Below are positions 8,120 through 16,499 of a stretch of DNA of 64,000 bases, in pieces. Positions within the stretch are counted from its first letter, which is position 1. Every line of letters begins with the position of its first letter. The notes under the pieces were generated by a model. The model was not told the origin of the DNA. It searched no databases and saw nothing but the letters and a program-made list of their open reading frames with translations. The position numbers were made by a program, and so were the translations under genes. Source of the DNA: Pseudomonas asiatica (lineage in GTDB: Bacteria; Pseudomonadota; Gammaproteobacteria; Pseudomonadales; Pseudomonadaceae); NCBI RefSeq assembly GCF_009932335.1, contig NZ_BLJF01000001.1, forward strand, positions 3,596,001 through 3,660,000, written 5' to 3'.

Positions 8120-11100
8120 TACCCATTCCTCCGATTGCTTGGATCGAGCAGACCGTTTTGCCCTTTCTCCTGGATGATCACGCCTCGCGCTACCTTGGGC
8201 ATTTCCTCGCGGACAGTATTGAGCAGCGCCTGGCCCATAGCCTCGTAACCCTCGGGCGCAGATACCGACCCACCAGATCCATCGCCTTTGATGTGGATGT
8301 TGATTTGGGGGGCAGCGGCGCCACCCCCAATCACGCCAGATGGCGAAAAGGACGCCAGCGCCGGCGATACTGAGCTACCGACGTATCCGCCGCTGGCAAA
8401 ACCAGGCTTGCCGGTTCGGTTCAAACCGATCAGGTAATCCTTCATCCCTGGCTGGTCGACGACCTCCTTTCGAATCACCACTTCGCCGCCGTGCACCACC
8501 CCCTTGGGCTCAAACTTGCCGCCCGGGCCGGTGTACCCACCCTCCGAAAACCCTGCCAGAGACATACCGGCCACCATGCCGGCGTTCGCGTAGCCCGCAG
8601 CCAGCAGCGCGGCCCCCACTGGAATACCGCCGAGCACAGTCAACTCGGCAGGCGCTTTCGCTGCAGCGATCTGCGCGTTCATGATGATGGAGGCGACAGC
8701 GAAGGCCTTCTGAGCGATGAACAGAGCCTTGTAAGCCCCAGACTGCTCGCCAGCGATCTTGCCGACCATATCCGCTGCCTGCCCCGAGAGTTCGCTGAAG
8801 GTGCTGACGACAGCGACCTTGTACGAGTCCTGAATGGCAGACAGGCGCTCGTTGTTGGTCCTAGTGATGTCGGCAACTCGGTCCAAGTATTGCTGCTCGG
8901 CCGCCAGCCGCTGCTCGTTGGTGCTTTGCTGGTCCGCAAGGATCTGGTCACGCAGTTCGGCCTGGAGTGATAGCTGTTTATCGTGCCATTTCTTCAGCGC
9001 CGCTTCGGCCTCGGCGATCTTGATCAGTTCACCAGAAGCACCGGCAACCGACGCGTCGAGCCCGCCATACTCAGGCGCCTGGGTAATCGTCGCTTTCGAA
9101 ATGGCGTCGGCGCCCGCACGGTACTGGTCGGAATTGAGCGTGCCGGCGCGGTTGGCCGTCTCCAGCACCTTCATCCGCTCGCGGGTAGTCGCTAGCAGTG
9201 CCTGCTCCTGCGACTGCAAGCTGCTCATGAGCGCGTCGTATTCTTTGCGAGCATTCAACGCATCCAGCTCTATCGCCTTGCCCTCCAGGCGCAGCTTGTT
9301 CTGCTGGCTCAACTGCGACAACTCGCCGTTGGCCAGGTCGTAACGAAGGCGGCCTAACTCAGTCGTCTCGCCGTAAAGCGCAACCTGTTGAGTGAGGTTG
9401 GCCAGGGTCTGCTTGTAGGCGTCGTTCAGACGCTCGGCTTGTCGCTGGATATCCTCGGAGGCCTTTTTGGCCCGCTGCTGTGCCTCCTCGGATGCTTTGG
9501 CCGCCGCCTCCGAACCTTGAATGGCAGTAGCGAGGATTCGCCAGCCCTCAGCTGTACCCGGGTCAACCCCTTCGCGCTCGATCCGCCGGTTGATTTCGCC
9601 CAGAAGATCGCCGCCGTCGCGAACAGATTGCAGGCGCTCCACCAGGTTCTTGGTGTAACTGTTCCAGCCGTCGACCGTCTTCTGATCCGGGCCGGGCATG
9701 TTCTTCAACCCAGCGTTTGCGCCAGCCGCAGCAGCGGCAACGTCATCCAGCCGACCGCGCAGCATGTTGGCCACATCACCGTAATCGCCCGAGGCCTTGA
9801 TTGCCTCCCCATACGCAGCCGCGGAGGCGTTGATGGCCTTCGTCATCTCCTCGTTCGGGCGGATGGCAGCGACAAGCTGCTGGGTGGCTGAATCAATGTC
9901 CTGGCCACCGGCAATACGTCGATTGAACTGAGCGACAGCGTGGTCGCGCTGGAATGGGTTTGCCCCGTAGGTGTCGCCCCATTTGTCATTGGCCTGGGAC
10001 GACGCGCGAATCTCCCGCAGCGCCTTCTGTGCCGCCACCTGGGCGTCAGCTTGCTGCTGCAGGACGCCGTCCAGCTTGTAGCGAGCCTGCTCTTTGCCGA
10101 GCTCTGCAAACTCCTTGCGGAGCTCTTCAACCGGACGCTTGAGGTCGACGGTGGCCTTCCTGGCCTTCTCGCTGTTGTCACTAAACAGCAGGTAACTCGC
10201 CGCGACGGCGCCGATGGTCAGGCCAAGCCCGGGGAGCCCCCCCAGGGCAGCGAAGAGGCCTCTGCCTGCGCGAGCAGCAAGCGAGGTTGCAGAATTGTTT
10301 GCCGCTTGGGCGGCCGTTTGCGCGGCGGCCGCTTGAGCGTCCGCTAGACGTGCGATCCTAAGCCGACTAAGTGCAGCCGCATGAGCATCGGTGAACCTGG
10401 TAGCGGCAACCTGCGCCTCCGCCGCAATCGTCTCTGCAGCAGCGCGACGTACTGCCATCGAAGCAGCGTCAAGCTGAGCCGCGGTACGCCCAATTTCTGC
10501 GGATTGAGCGCTGCGAATTGCAGTTATTTGATCCCAGAGATCCTTGGTGAAGTCGAGAATCTTCCTACCGCCGTATGCTGCTCCAAGAGTGAGCGCCGAG
10601 GCGGCTAGAACGTCCATTTTCTCAGCAACTAACGTAATAGCTGCCGCTAAAACTTTCGTACTACCGGTTGTGCCATCCAACCCGCCAGCCCACGCCTGGA
10701 AGGAGTTGTTGACTGTTGTTATGGCCCCGCCAACCGAGCCAGGAAGATCCTTGAACTCTCCCTGAAGCGCACCTAGCTGGCTGATCAGAGCAGGGACGAC
10801 TTTATCAATCGTAAGCAGACCTTGATCTGCCATCGCCTTCAAATCTTTCCGAGCAACCCCCATCCCAGTTGCCAGCGCTCGTATCACTCGATCGCCGTTT
10901 TCGTTGACCGAGTTGAATTCCTCGCCTCTCAGCACTCCCTGGCCAAGTGCTTGAGAAAACTGGGTAATCACAGAGGAGGATTCTGCGGCGCCTGCTCCAG
11001 ATAGCTGCAGGCCAAGCGCTAAGGCTTCTGTTACGCCGAGCACGTCGCTTGAGGAATAGCCGAACTCGCGCATGGATGCGGAAGATCTGCTGAACAGGTT

Positions 11101-11496
11101 TGCGTTGTCGGCAAAGGCGGTACCAGTTCTTTGGCTGACCTCAAACAATGCTTTCTGGCTTACAGTAAAGTCTTCGGTACTTGTGGATGCCTGCTTAAGC
11201 CTTGCGTTAACCTGGTTCCAACTGTCTGCCTGGTGGATCAAATTTCCGACTGCAAGCGCCCCTGCCATCGCACTTGCATAGCCACCGACAGACGATGTCA
11301 GGGACTGCATGGCCGTACTTTGTGCGCGAACCGCAGCTTCTTGAGACCTCCAAGAACTGACTGATTCCCGATTTCCTGACGTTATGGTCCGCAGATAGCT
11401 CTGTCCCATTCGCCCGGCCTTGGCCATCTCGCGCTGATAAGCGCTGGTCTCAGCGGACACACTAACGATCAGAGAGCGAAGAGTTTGCCCTGCCAT
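8119..11496 (-). CDS. Tail tape measure protein
   Basis: This 1125-residue protein is the longest in the tail block. The N-terminus (LRSLIVSVSAETSAYQREMA) is the lambda-type tape measure start. Long alanine/glutamine-rich helices predicted as coiled coil follow, a hydrophobic segment lies near residues 425-445 (LGLTIGAVAASYLLF), and further hydrophobic glycine/alanine-rich stretches occur at roughly residues 985-1010. Its length sets tail length; at about 1.5 angstrom per residue a tail of roughly 170 nm would follow (inference). It lies downstream of the G/GT chaperones, although a lipoprotein gene is interposed here. Confidence 0.93.
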   Translation of the reverse strand: MAGQTLRSLIVSVSAETSAYQREMAKAGRMGQSYLRTITSGNRESVSSWRSQEAAVRAQSTAMQSLTSSVGGYASAMAGALAVGNLIHQADSWNQVNARLKQASTSTEDFTVSQKALFEVSQRTGTAFADNANLFSRSSASMREFGYSSSDVLGVTEALALGLQLSGAGAAESSSVITQFSQALGQGVLRGEEFNSVNENGDRVIRALATGMGVARKDLKAMADQGLLTIDKVVPALISQLGALQGEFKDLPGSVGGAITTVNNSFQAWAGGLDGTTGSTKVLAAAITLVAEKMDVLAASALTLGAAYGGRKILDFTKDLWDQITAIRSAQSAEIGRTAAQLDAASMAVRRAAAETIAAEAQVAATRFTDAHAAALSRLRIARLADAQAAAAQTAAQAANNSATSLAARAGRGLFAALGGLPGLGLTIGAVAASYLLFSDNSEKARKATVDLKRPVEELRKEFAELGKEQARYKLDGVLQQQADAQVAAQKALREIRASSQANDKWGDTYGANPFQRDHAVAQFNRRIAGGQDIDSATQQLVAAIRPNEEMTKAINASAAAYGEAIKASGDYGDVANMLRGRLDDVAAAAAGANAGLKNMPGPDQKTVDGWNSYTKNLVERLQSVRDGGDLLGEINRRIEREGVDPGTAEGWRILATAIQGSEAAAKASEEAQQRAKKASEDIQRQAERLNDAYKQTLANLTQQVALYGETTELGRLRYDLANGELSQLSQQNKLRLEGKAIELDALNARKEYDALMSSLQSQEQALLATTRERMKVLETANRAGTLNSDQYRAGADAISKATITQAPEYGGLDASVAGASGELIKIAEAEAALKKWHDKQLSLQAELRDQILADQQSTNEQRLAAEQQYLDRVADITRTNNERLSAIQDSYKVAVVSTFSELSGQAADMVGKIAGEQSGAYKALFIAQKAFAVASIIMNAQIAAAKAPAELTVLGGIPVGAALLAAGYANAGMVAGMSLAGFSEGGYTGPGGKFEPKGVVHGGEVVIRKEVVDQPGMKDYLIGLNRTGKPGFASGGYVGSSVSPALASFSPSGVIGGGAAAPQINIHIKGDGSGGSVSAPEGYEAMGQALLNTVREEMPKVARGVIIQEKGQNGLLDPSNRRNG

Positions 11497-11513
11497 GCCT
11501 TTCTCCAGACATT

Positions 11514-11535
11514 AAAAAGCCCGCCGAAGCGGGCT
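11514..11535 (-). terminator. Intrinsic terminator after the lipoprotein gene
   Basis: The perfect 7-bp stem AGCCCGC/GCGGGCT with a TTCG-type loop is followed on the minus strand by TTTTTAAT. It overlaps the stop codon of the lipoprotein gene and lies before the tape measure gene, giving the lipoprotein its own transcription end. Confidence 0.75.
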
Positions 11536-11890
11536 ATTTGGTTCTTTCACTTTGTACAATCTCGTTGTCCTCATCGATGTAATATCTCCATCGATTCCGA
11601 CAATCTGCATACACGACGATTTTATCTGGCGCTCGGCTCAGCTTCTCCGAAAGTCCAACGTACTCCACCTGGTCGCATCGAGTTTGTTTACCGGCCTTAA
11701 ACAAAGCAGATCGCTCAACGCTCTTGATTCGTTCAATGCCAGAGTCGCCCCATAGCTGATAAGTTCGTGGGTAGCTTTCTCGCGTGTAGATAGAAAGAAC
11801 AGACTCGTCAACAACAACCTCAGAGTCAGGCCTCTCAGAATTTCCACAGCCGTAGATTGCCAGCGGTAAAATAAACAGTAGTCGCTTCAT
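11534..11890 (-). CDS. Small phage-encoded lipoprotein (cargo gene)
   Basis: I place the start at the ATG at 11888-11890, because a strong GGAGGAAGC ribosome site precedes it; an upstream in-frame start lacks one. The 118-residue product begins MKRLLFILPLAIYGCGNSER: a charged start, hydrophobic core and a lipobox-like IYGC, so lipidation at Cys15 is likely. Two further cysteines could pair (one in KQTRCDQ, one in YADCRNR). It is not a tail protein by any sign. It interrupts the usual chaperone-to-tape-measure order, has its own terminator and looks less GC-rich than its neighbours, as morons do. Superinfection exclusion at the envelope is one possible role (Cor-like lipoproteins do this), but I do not recognise the family. 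Confidence 0.7.
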   Translation of the reverse strand: MKRLLFILPLAIYGCGNSERPDSEVVVDESVLSIYTRESYPRTYQLWGDSGIERIKSVERSALFKAGKQTRCDQVEYVGLSEKLSRAPDKIVVYADCRNRWRYYIDEDNEIVQSERTK

Positions 11891-11952
11891 GCTTCCTCCT
11901 TGGAAACCGGGGAATCTACCATGATGCACCATGACGAAAAAAACTCACCGCT

Positions 11953-12279
11953 CTAGCTTTCTACTGCTTTCGTCATCAAGAAGGCCTTGAACAGCTCTTC
12001 CCCTTCCTCCGGGGCCTGCTCAAAAGCTGGCTTTTCCGTCTTCCATTGAGGAAGCAGGTCCATCGGAGTCACCTTGGCGCCCTGGGCCTGCAGTGTCGAA
12101 GCAGCAACGATCGCAGCCTGGATGTCACCGCGCGCGTCACTCAGCGGCGACTCCTCGTTGTAGGCCTGCCAGAGGAACAGCTCCTCGGCGCTCATGCACT
12201 GCTTGAGATCCTGCAGAGTCATGCCCAGCCGGAGGGCCAGAGTCAGCATAAAGGCCAACTCTGGCTCCTCCGTTAGCCG
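11953..12279 (-). CDS. gpT part of tail assembly chaperone gpGT (made by -1 frameshift)
   Basis: This frame has no good start of its own and is expected as the C-terminal 108 residues of a 262-residue fusion with the upstream chaperone. After slippage at 12279-12285 the product continues RLTEEPELAFMLTLALRLGM and then TLQDLKQCMSAEELFLWQAY, the recognisable T-domain pattern of siphovirus chaperones. gpGT binds tape measure protein during tail assembly. The offset of this frame relative to the upstream gene is exactly -1. Confidence 0.88.
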   Translation of the reverse strand, partial: RLTEEPELAFMLTLALRLGMTLQDLKQCMSAEELFLWQAYNEESPLSDARGDIQAAIVAASTLQAQGAKVTPMDLLPQWKTEKPAFEQAPEEGEELFKAFLMTKAVES

Positions 12280-12740
12280 TTTCCCGCCGCGTCAACCGGG
12301 TCCTGGGCGCCAGCGCCTGCCTCGACACCACTCAGCTCGAACGCCTTGCCCACCAGCCGGTCGTGAACAGGGCTGAAGGCCTTGGCCACGACCGGCACAT
12401 CCTCATCTCCAAAAATGCGGGAGTGGGATTCGTCCAGCAGGGTGCGCGCCAGCACGAAGGCGTACAGCGGCGAGGAATCGATATCGACCAGGCGGGCAGC
12501 CGGGTTTTCGTCGGCACTCTCATCTGGCGCCTCACTGAGTCCGGCAGCGGCACGCGCCGCAGCCACTGCTGCCGCAGCACGGCGCCGGTACTCAGCCCAG
12601 TCGCCAGCGCTCAACGCCATCACCACGACCTTCGCGCCATCCCATTCCGGTACCTCAAGCGATTCATGCTTGAAGTTCCGGATCGGGTCGAGCGCCATCG
12701 CTCGCAGGCCCTGTGCGCCTGCAGTCTTTGCGCGGGCCAT
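12273..12740 (-). CDS. Tail assembly chaperone gpG
   Basis: The 155-residue unshifted product starts one base overlapping the major tail protein stop. It has the lambda gpG character: no signal, mixed alpha/beta, core pattern SLEVPEWDGAKVVVMALSAG and an alanine-rich helix at about residues 54-68. Its last sense codons are GGA AAC GGC before TAA, which contain the slippery site used to make gpGT. Most translation should end here, giving an excess of G over GT. Confidence 0.88.
   Translation of the reverse strand: MARAKTAGAQGLRAMALDPIRNFKHESLEVPEWDGAKVVVMALSAGDWAEYRRRAAAAVAAARAAAGLSEAPDESADENPAARLVDIDSSPLYAFVLARTLLDESHSRIFGDEDVPVVAKAFSPVHDRLVGKAFELSGVEAGAGAQDPVDAAGNG
12279..12285 (-). other. 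Programmed -1 ribosomal frameshift site GGGAAAC
   Basis: On the minus strand the heptamer reads G GGA AAC in the zero frame of gpG, the X XXY YYZ rule for tandem slippage to GGG AAA. It lies four codons before the gpG stop, and the -1 frame then opens into the T domain. Lambda uses GGGAAAG at the same place. Base 12279 would be read twice. Confidence 0.88.
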
Positions 12741-13210
12741 TACGGGGTCACCGGCGGGACGGTGAAGGTGACTCTGCCGGTGATGCGCACGTTGAAGGTA
12801 CCGTTAACGGTGCCGTTGGGCGCGGCATCCCAGGTGAACTGGGTGACCAGGCCGAGGAACGTCGAGGACGTACCATCCTTGAACACCGACTTGAATGCCC
12901 GCGGCTCGCCGTCGTCGCGCGCGGTGCGCAGCACGGTCTGAGCTTCGTCATCCGCTTTCCAGTTGCCGGACATGCTGAAGGTACCGTTGTCGGCCAGACC
13001 AACAGTGAACTCCTTGGCCTCGCTGGCCAGGGTGGTTACCTCAATTTCGTCCGACTGGCCGCCCTGGAACTGAGGCTGCTTGATCGTTACCGACAGGTCG
13101 GCGTACTCCAGGCCGTCGGCGGCCGGGTCTAGCGTGGTGGTCTTGGAAACGCTGAGCTGGGTACCCTGCGTTTTCACGAACTTGGCTTTGGTTGGGTTCT
13201 GCGCGGCCAT
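12740..13210 (-). CDS. Major tail tube protein
   Basis: This 156-residue beta-rich protein sits immediately upstream of the chaperone pair and downstream of the tail completion genes, the conserved place for the tube protein (lambda gpV, HK97 gp6). The pattern DLSVTIKQPQFQGGQSDEIEV and the closing NGTVNGTFNVRITGRVTF are typical of tail tube folds. It lacks the extra Ig-like C-terminal domain of lambda gpV; it ends soon after the tube domain. Confidence 0.87.
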   Translation of the reverse strand: MAAQNPTKAKFVKTQGTQLSVSKTTTLDPAADGLEYADLSVTIKQPQFQGGQSDEIEVTTLASEAKEFTVGLADNGTFSMSGNWKADDEAQTVLRTARDDGEPRAFKSVFKDGTSSTFLGLVTQFTWDAAPNGTVNGTFNVRITGRVTFTVPPVTP

Positions 13211-13218
13211 GGGGCCTC

Positions 13219-13566
13219 CTATGGTTGCAGGGTGTACTCCCAGCTCACGCTGAAGAGTTTGGTGTCATCTTCGAATTCGTCCGGCAGGCGATCGGCGCCG
13301 CCAGTGGTGAAATCTTCGCCGTCTATGGTCATGGCACTGAATGCTTCACCGGCCAGTGTCAGCGCCTGCAAATAGCTTTCACCCCATGCGGCGAGCTGAA
13401 TGGTTAAGTCACTGGAGCCGTCCCAACCGGCCAGGGTGAATCCGGTGGAGCCACTGACCGTTTGGATCACCAGGCGCGGCTGAGCCGCCCCCTCAGGGGC
13501 AACGCCGAAAAACACGCGGCCATCGACAAGAGGCGACAGCCTGTCGATCAGGGATTTCTCGATCAT
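13219..13566 (-). CDS. Tail completion/terminator protein (DUF3168-like)
   Basis: I use the ATG at 13564-13566, giving 115 residues starting MIEKSLIDRLSPLV; the longer frame would run into the preceding gene. Patterns RVFFGVAPEGAAQPRLVIQ and the closing KLFSVSWEYTLQP fit the DUF3168/gpU type tail terminator, which caps the tail tube and sets the joining end. It lies 8 bases before the tail tube gene and 4 bases after the HK97 gp10-like gene, as in HK97-type phages. Confidence 0.78.
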   Translation of the reverse strand: MIEKSLIDRLSPLVDGRVFFGVAPEGAAQPRLVIQTVSGSTGFTLAGWDGSSDLTIQLAAWGESYLQALTLAGEAFSAMTIDGEDFTTGGADRLPDEFEDDTKLFSVSWEYTLQP

Positions 13567-13570
13567 GGGA

Positions 13571-14041
13571 TTACCGCGCGGTGGCGTTGTCGATGCCTTC
13601 GGCCAGCTTGTCACTCACGGCCGCTTCGATTTCCGGCAGGCTCCCGTCCCAGGCCGGCCGAATGAACGGATGGGCCTGCATCTTGGAGGTGCCAAATTCC
13701 AGGAACTTCCAGTAGAACGGTGCCTCCCATTCCGTCGCGGAGGTCCGGCCCTTCTTACCGCGGCGCTTGAGGGCCTTGGACTGCTTGCCGTTGGGCTTCT
13801 TCACGCGCAAGCCAGCTGTGGCGCCCCCAGGCGTCTCGGACTGCTTCAGGCGCACGGCTGCGATATTCTTCTTGAGCTTGCCAGTACGAACCGGCGTCGT
13901 GGCACGAGCCTTGTCCCTGGCAACTCGGGCGCCAGCCATTACGGCATCACGCACGATCTTGTTGCCCGTGGCTTTAGCCAAGCGCTCGAAGTCGGCCTGT
14001 AAATCACCCAGGCCGACGACAGTCAATGATCCATTGCTCAT
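13571..14041 (-). CDS. HK97 gp10-family tail/neck completion protein
   Basis: The start at 14039-14041 overlaps the preceding stop by four bases (ATGA), giving 156 residues; a longer start is unnecessary. The HK97 gp10 pattern is plain: ADFERLAKATG, ARVARDKARATTPVRTGKLK in the first half, then FYWKFLEFGTSKMQAHPFIR near the C-terminus. Such proteins act at the head-tail interface or tail end during joining. The middle part is strongly basic (KKPNGKQSKALKRRGKKGR). Confidence 0.88.
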   Translation of the reverse strand: MSNGSLTVVGLGDLQADFERLAKATGNKIVRDAVMAGARVARDKARATTPVRTGKLKKNIAAVRLKQSETPGGATAGLRVKKPNGKQSKALKRRGKKGRTSATEWEAPFYWKFLEFGTSKMQAHPFIRPAWDGSLPEIEAAVSDKLAEGIDNATAR

Positions 14042-14358
14042 TTCGGCTTCACCGTCTTGCACATGAGTTTGAGCATGTCGCGCTGATTGGTAGGCAGCTG
14101 AGCGATGATTTCGTAGGCAACGCCGTCATGCACCAGGTGCTGACCGGCGACAACGTCCTTGCGGTAACGGATGTTGATCTCAGCGCTCACCGTGACCTGC
14201 ATCTGTGACGCAGCCTCATACATGCGGCCCGAGGGAATGTTTATCTCTGCCCAGAGAGGGCCGAGGTCACCCCACACCTTCGATGGCTGACCCAGGGCAT
14301 CTTTCTCCTCGATGTACCCACGGCGCATGCAGCGATGTCGTAACGGCCCGGCTCGCAT
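14038..14358 (-). CDS. Head-tail joining (head closure) protein
   Basis: Starting at the ATG at 14356-14358, which shares one base with the preceding stop (TGATG), this is 106 residues. A GTG one codon earlier is possible. The pattern RRGYIEEKDALGQPSKVWGDLG followed by LWAEINIPSG and a closing DMLKLMCK fits the SPP1 gp16-type/PF05521 head closure family, which plugs the portal-connector after packaging. Confidence 0.8.
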   Translation of the reverse strand: MRAGPLRHRCMRRGYIEEKDALGQPSKVWGDLGPLWAEINIPSGRMYEAASQMQVTVSAEINIRYRKDVVAGQHLVHDGVAYEIIAQLPTNQRDMLKLMCKTVKPK

Positions 14359-14834
14359 CACACACCCATCCGGATGCGATATGGCATCAGCAGGTGCTGG
14401 GACGCCAGCGGCAGCTCGGTGGTGATGGTGCCTGTGACCACTTCCTCACGGTTGGCGAATAGATGGCCCAACTTGAGCAGGCAGGCAGCCTGTATTGCAG
14501 GGTTGAGCACCATGCCGTAGGCAATGGCGTCGGCTTGGTCATAAGCATTGGCCAGCGCCTGGCGGGCGTGCTCGAGCAGGCGGCAACGCAGGGTGAGGTC
14601 CTGCACCGCCTCAGCGGCCACGACAGCCTCGACATTCGCAGCCTTGGCCTGCTGCATGATCGCCTGAACGCCGGCTCGGGCCTCGTCGAGCGTGACCTGA
14701 TCCAAATAGAAGCGCCGATTGAGGAACTGCATCGCCGTCTCTTCCGCTGCATCAAGTTGCGTCTGGACCAACGCCTGGTCTTCAGACTCCGCCCTGAGGT
14801 GATGCATGGCCACCTCGATTGCGATCACGGACAT
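14358..14834 (-). CDS. Head-tail connector protein (gp6-like adaptor)
   Basis: This 158-residue mostly helical protein has the HK97 gp6/SPP1 gp15 pattern: an N-terminal helix pair with LDAAEETAMQFLNRRFY, a central insertion, and a C-terminal IQAACLLKLGHLFANRE. It forms a ring under the portal. Its ATG is 3 bases after the stop of the small upstream protein and its stop overlaps the head closure start. Confidence 0.83.
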   Translation of the reverse strand: MSVIAIEVAMHHLRAESEDQALVQTQLDAAEETAMQFLNRRFYLDQVTLDEARAGVQAIMQQAKAANVEAVVAAEAVQDLTLRCRLLEHARQALANAYDQADAIAYGMVLNPAIQAACLLKLGHLFANREEVVTGTITTELPLASQHLLMPYRIRMGV

Positions 14835-14837
14835 GGG

Positions 14838-15227
14838 TTACTCCTCGGCCTGCGCCGGCTCGCCACCGGCGATCAGTCGCTCAGCTTCCGCATTGGCTTC
14901 TTCCTGGTTACCGGAGAACTCGCCAACCTGGTTGCCTTCAGCGTCCACCACGATGTACTTGCCAGCGCCCTTGTGCTTAGCCTTGAAGCCGGCGACTGGC
15001 TGGGCAATCGGCAAGGTGACGGCGCCCAGGCTGCCGGTGGTCAGCACGCCCGCGCCAACTGCATCTTCCTGCGAGATGGTCACCACCACCTCGCCTTCGG
15101 AGTCGTCCGGCTCGGCATAGCCCTTCTGGACCAGCTCGCGGCCGTGCTGCTCGATGGTCTCGAAAGACGTGCCTTCCACCAGCGTTTGGCCGCCCAGGTA
15201 CAGAGGTTTCAGGGTTTTCAGCTTCAT
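14838..15227 (-). CDS. Small virion-associated protein of unknown role
   Basis: This 129-residue protein lies between major capsid and connector genes. It starts MKLKTLKPLYLGGQTLVEGT and has an acidic C-terminal half (QEEANAEAERLIAGGEPAQAEE). A short N-terminal domain of the form LKPLYLGG..V..G..FE is common in small proteins at this place in HK97-type phages, where some decorate the head or fill gene gaps. I cannot give a firm function. No membrane segment or signal is seen. Confidence 0.6.
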   Translation of the reverse strand: MKLKTLKPLYLGGQTLVEGTSFETIEQHGRELVQKGYAEPDDSEGEVVVTISQEDAVGAGVLTTGSLGAVTLPIAQPVAGFKAKHKGAGKYIVVDAEGNQVGEFSGNQEEANAEAERLIAGGEPAQAEE

Positions 15228-15270
15228 GAATGCCTCCAGGGGCCGCCACCCGGGCGGCCCTCATACAGGG

Positions 15271-16485
15271 TTATGGAGTGGTCGGCGCGGTGAAGTTGCC
15301 GTAGATGAACGCCTCTGGGCGCTTGACCGCCAGGGCGGCACGCTCCTCGCAGCGGATCGAGATCAGGTTCTTCTCGAAGTCGTCTGCGTTTTCGGTGGAG
15401 ATCACCACGTTGGCGTCTTCGCGATCGAACAGCTGAGCACCAGTCTGGAAAGCACCGGTCAGGAACTTGCCTTGGAAGCCGGCAGCCTCGGTGGCCACGA
15501 CCGGCAAACCCCACAGGACAGGGCCAGCCAGGCCCAACGGGTTGGCGAGGATGTAGCGACCCAGGGTGTCCTTGGTCAGCTCGATCTTCGCCCAGTCCAT
15601 GAAGTGCAGGACGTGGCCGGAAGCCGGCAGGCGCGCCAGCTGAGCCTGGAGCATGGCCAAGCGCAGGTCATCGATGCCCGACTGATGCTCGACCTCGAAT
15701 GCAGGGTCGAAAACCGAGGCTTGCGGGACGATGCCATGCAGATGTACGCCGGTACCGTCACCGAACAGGATCTCCTGCTCTTCGACGTATTTCAGGCCGT
15801 AGCGCATTTCGACATCGATAGTGGAGCCCAGCTGCGCGAAGTCATCCAAGATCTGCTTGGAGGCCTTGAACATGTGCGCGATGGTGGATACAGCAGTCAG
15901 CTTCGGCGCGAAGCTGATGTTCGAGTACGGTTTGGCAGTGCCCTCAGCCACGACCTTGGCGGCGTTGGTGAAGCCGGTCTGCTGCACCCAGAAGATGGCC
16001 GGCGCGGTCGTGCGGCCCGGGGCGATCAGGTCGCGGATGAACAGGCGCTGCTTCGGCGCAGTGTCGATGCCAGGAAGCCGCTGGGGCTCGACGACGCCGG
16101 CAGGAATGTCGGTGGACAGCAATGCTGCGCTCACCGGGATGCTCACGCGCTTATTGCCTTCGACACTGGCCGCGAACTGCTTCAGCGCCTCGCTTTTGAT
16201 CACCACGCCACCGAGACTGTCGCGGGTTTGCGGGGCGCTCGCCGAAGGCAGGCGTGCGAACTCCTGCTCGAGCTCGCCCAACTGGGCTTTCAGCTGCTTC
16301 TCGGCTTCGGTCAAGCTGTTGAACTTGGTCGCCAGTTCGTCGACAGCGTTCTTGGTTTCTTCGGAAAGGCTGCCGGCCTTCTTTGCCTCGGCCAGGGCGT
16401 TTTCGGCCTGCTTGCTGAAATCGCTGGTGGCCTGCTTGAGCTCGTTGGAGACCTGCTTAAGCAGGTCGGCGGTGTTGTCTGCCAT
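15271..16485 (-). CDS. Major capsid protein, HK97 fold
   Basis: The 404-residue protein has an HK97 gp5 layout: a charged coiled-coil scaffolding delta domain at about residues 1-80 (SNELKQATSDFSKQAENALA), then the capsid domain with FIRDLIAPGRTTAPAIFWVQQ-type N-arm, the E-loop region and the C-terminal AALAVKRPEAFIYGNF. Mature protein probably starts near residue 85-100 after protease cleavage (inference from the family). It follows a ClpP-type protease gene, as expected. Confidence 0.95.
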   Translation of the reverse strand: MADNTADLLKQVSNELKQATSDFSKQAENALAEAKKAGSLSEETKNAVDELATKFNSLTEAEKQLKAQLGELEQEFARLPSASAPQTRDSLGGVVIKSEALKQFAASVEGNKRVSIPVSAALLSTDIPAGVVEPQRLPGIDTAPKQRLFIRDLIAPGRTTAPAIFWVQQTGFTNAAKVVAEGTAKPYSNISFAPKLTAVSTIAHMFKASKQILDDFAQLGSTIDVEMRYGLKYVEEQEILFGDGTGVHLHGIVPQASVFDPAFEVEHQSGIDDLRLAMLQAQLARLPASGHVLHFMDWAKIELTKDTLGRYILANPLGLAGPVLWGLPVVATEAAGFQGKFLTGAFQTGAQLFDREDANVVISTENADDFEKNLISIRCEERAALAVKRPEAFIYGNFTAPTTP

Positions 16486-16499
16486 GGGATCTTCTCCGG

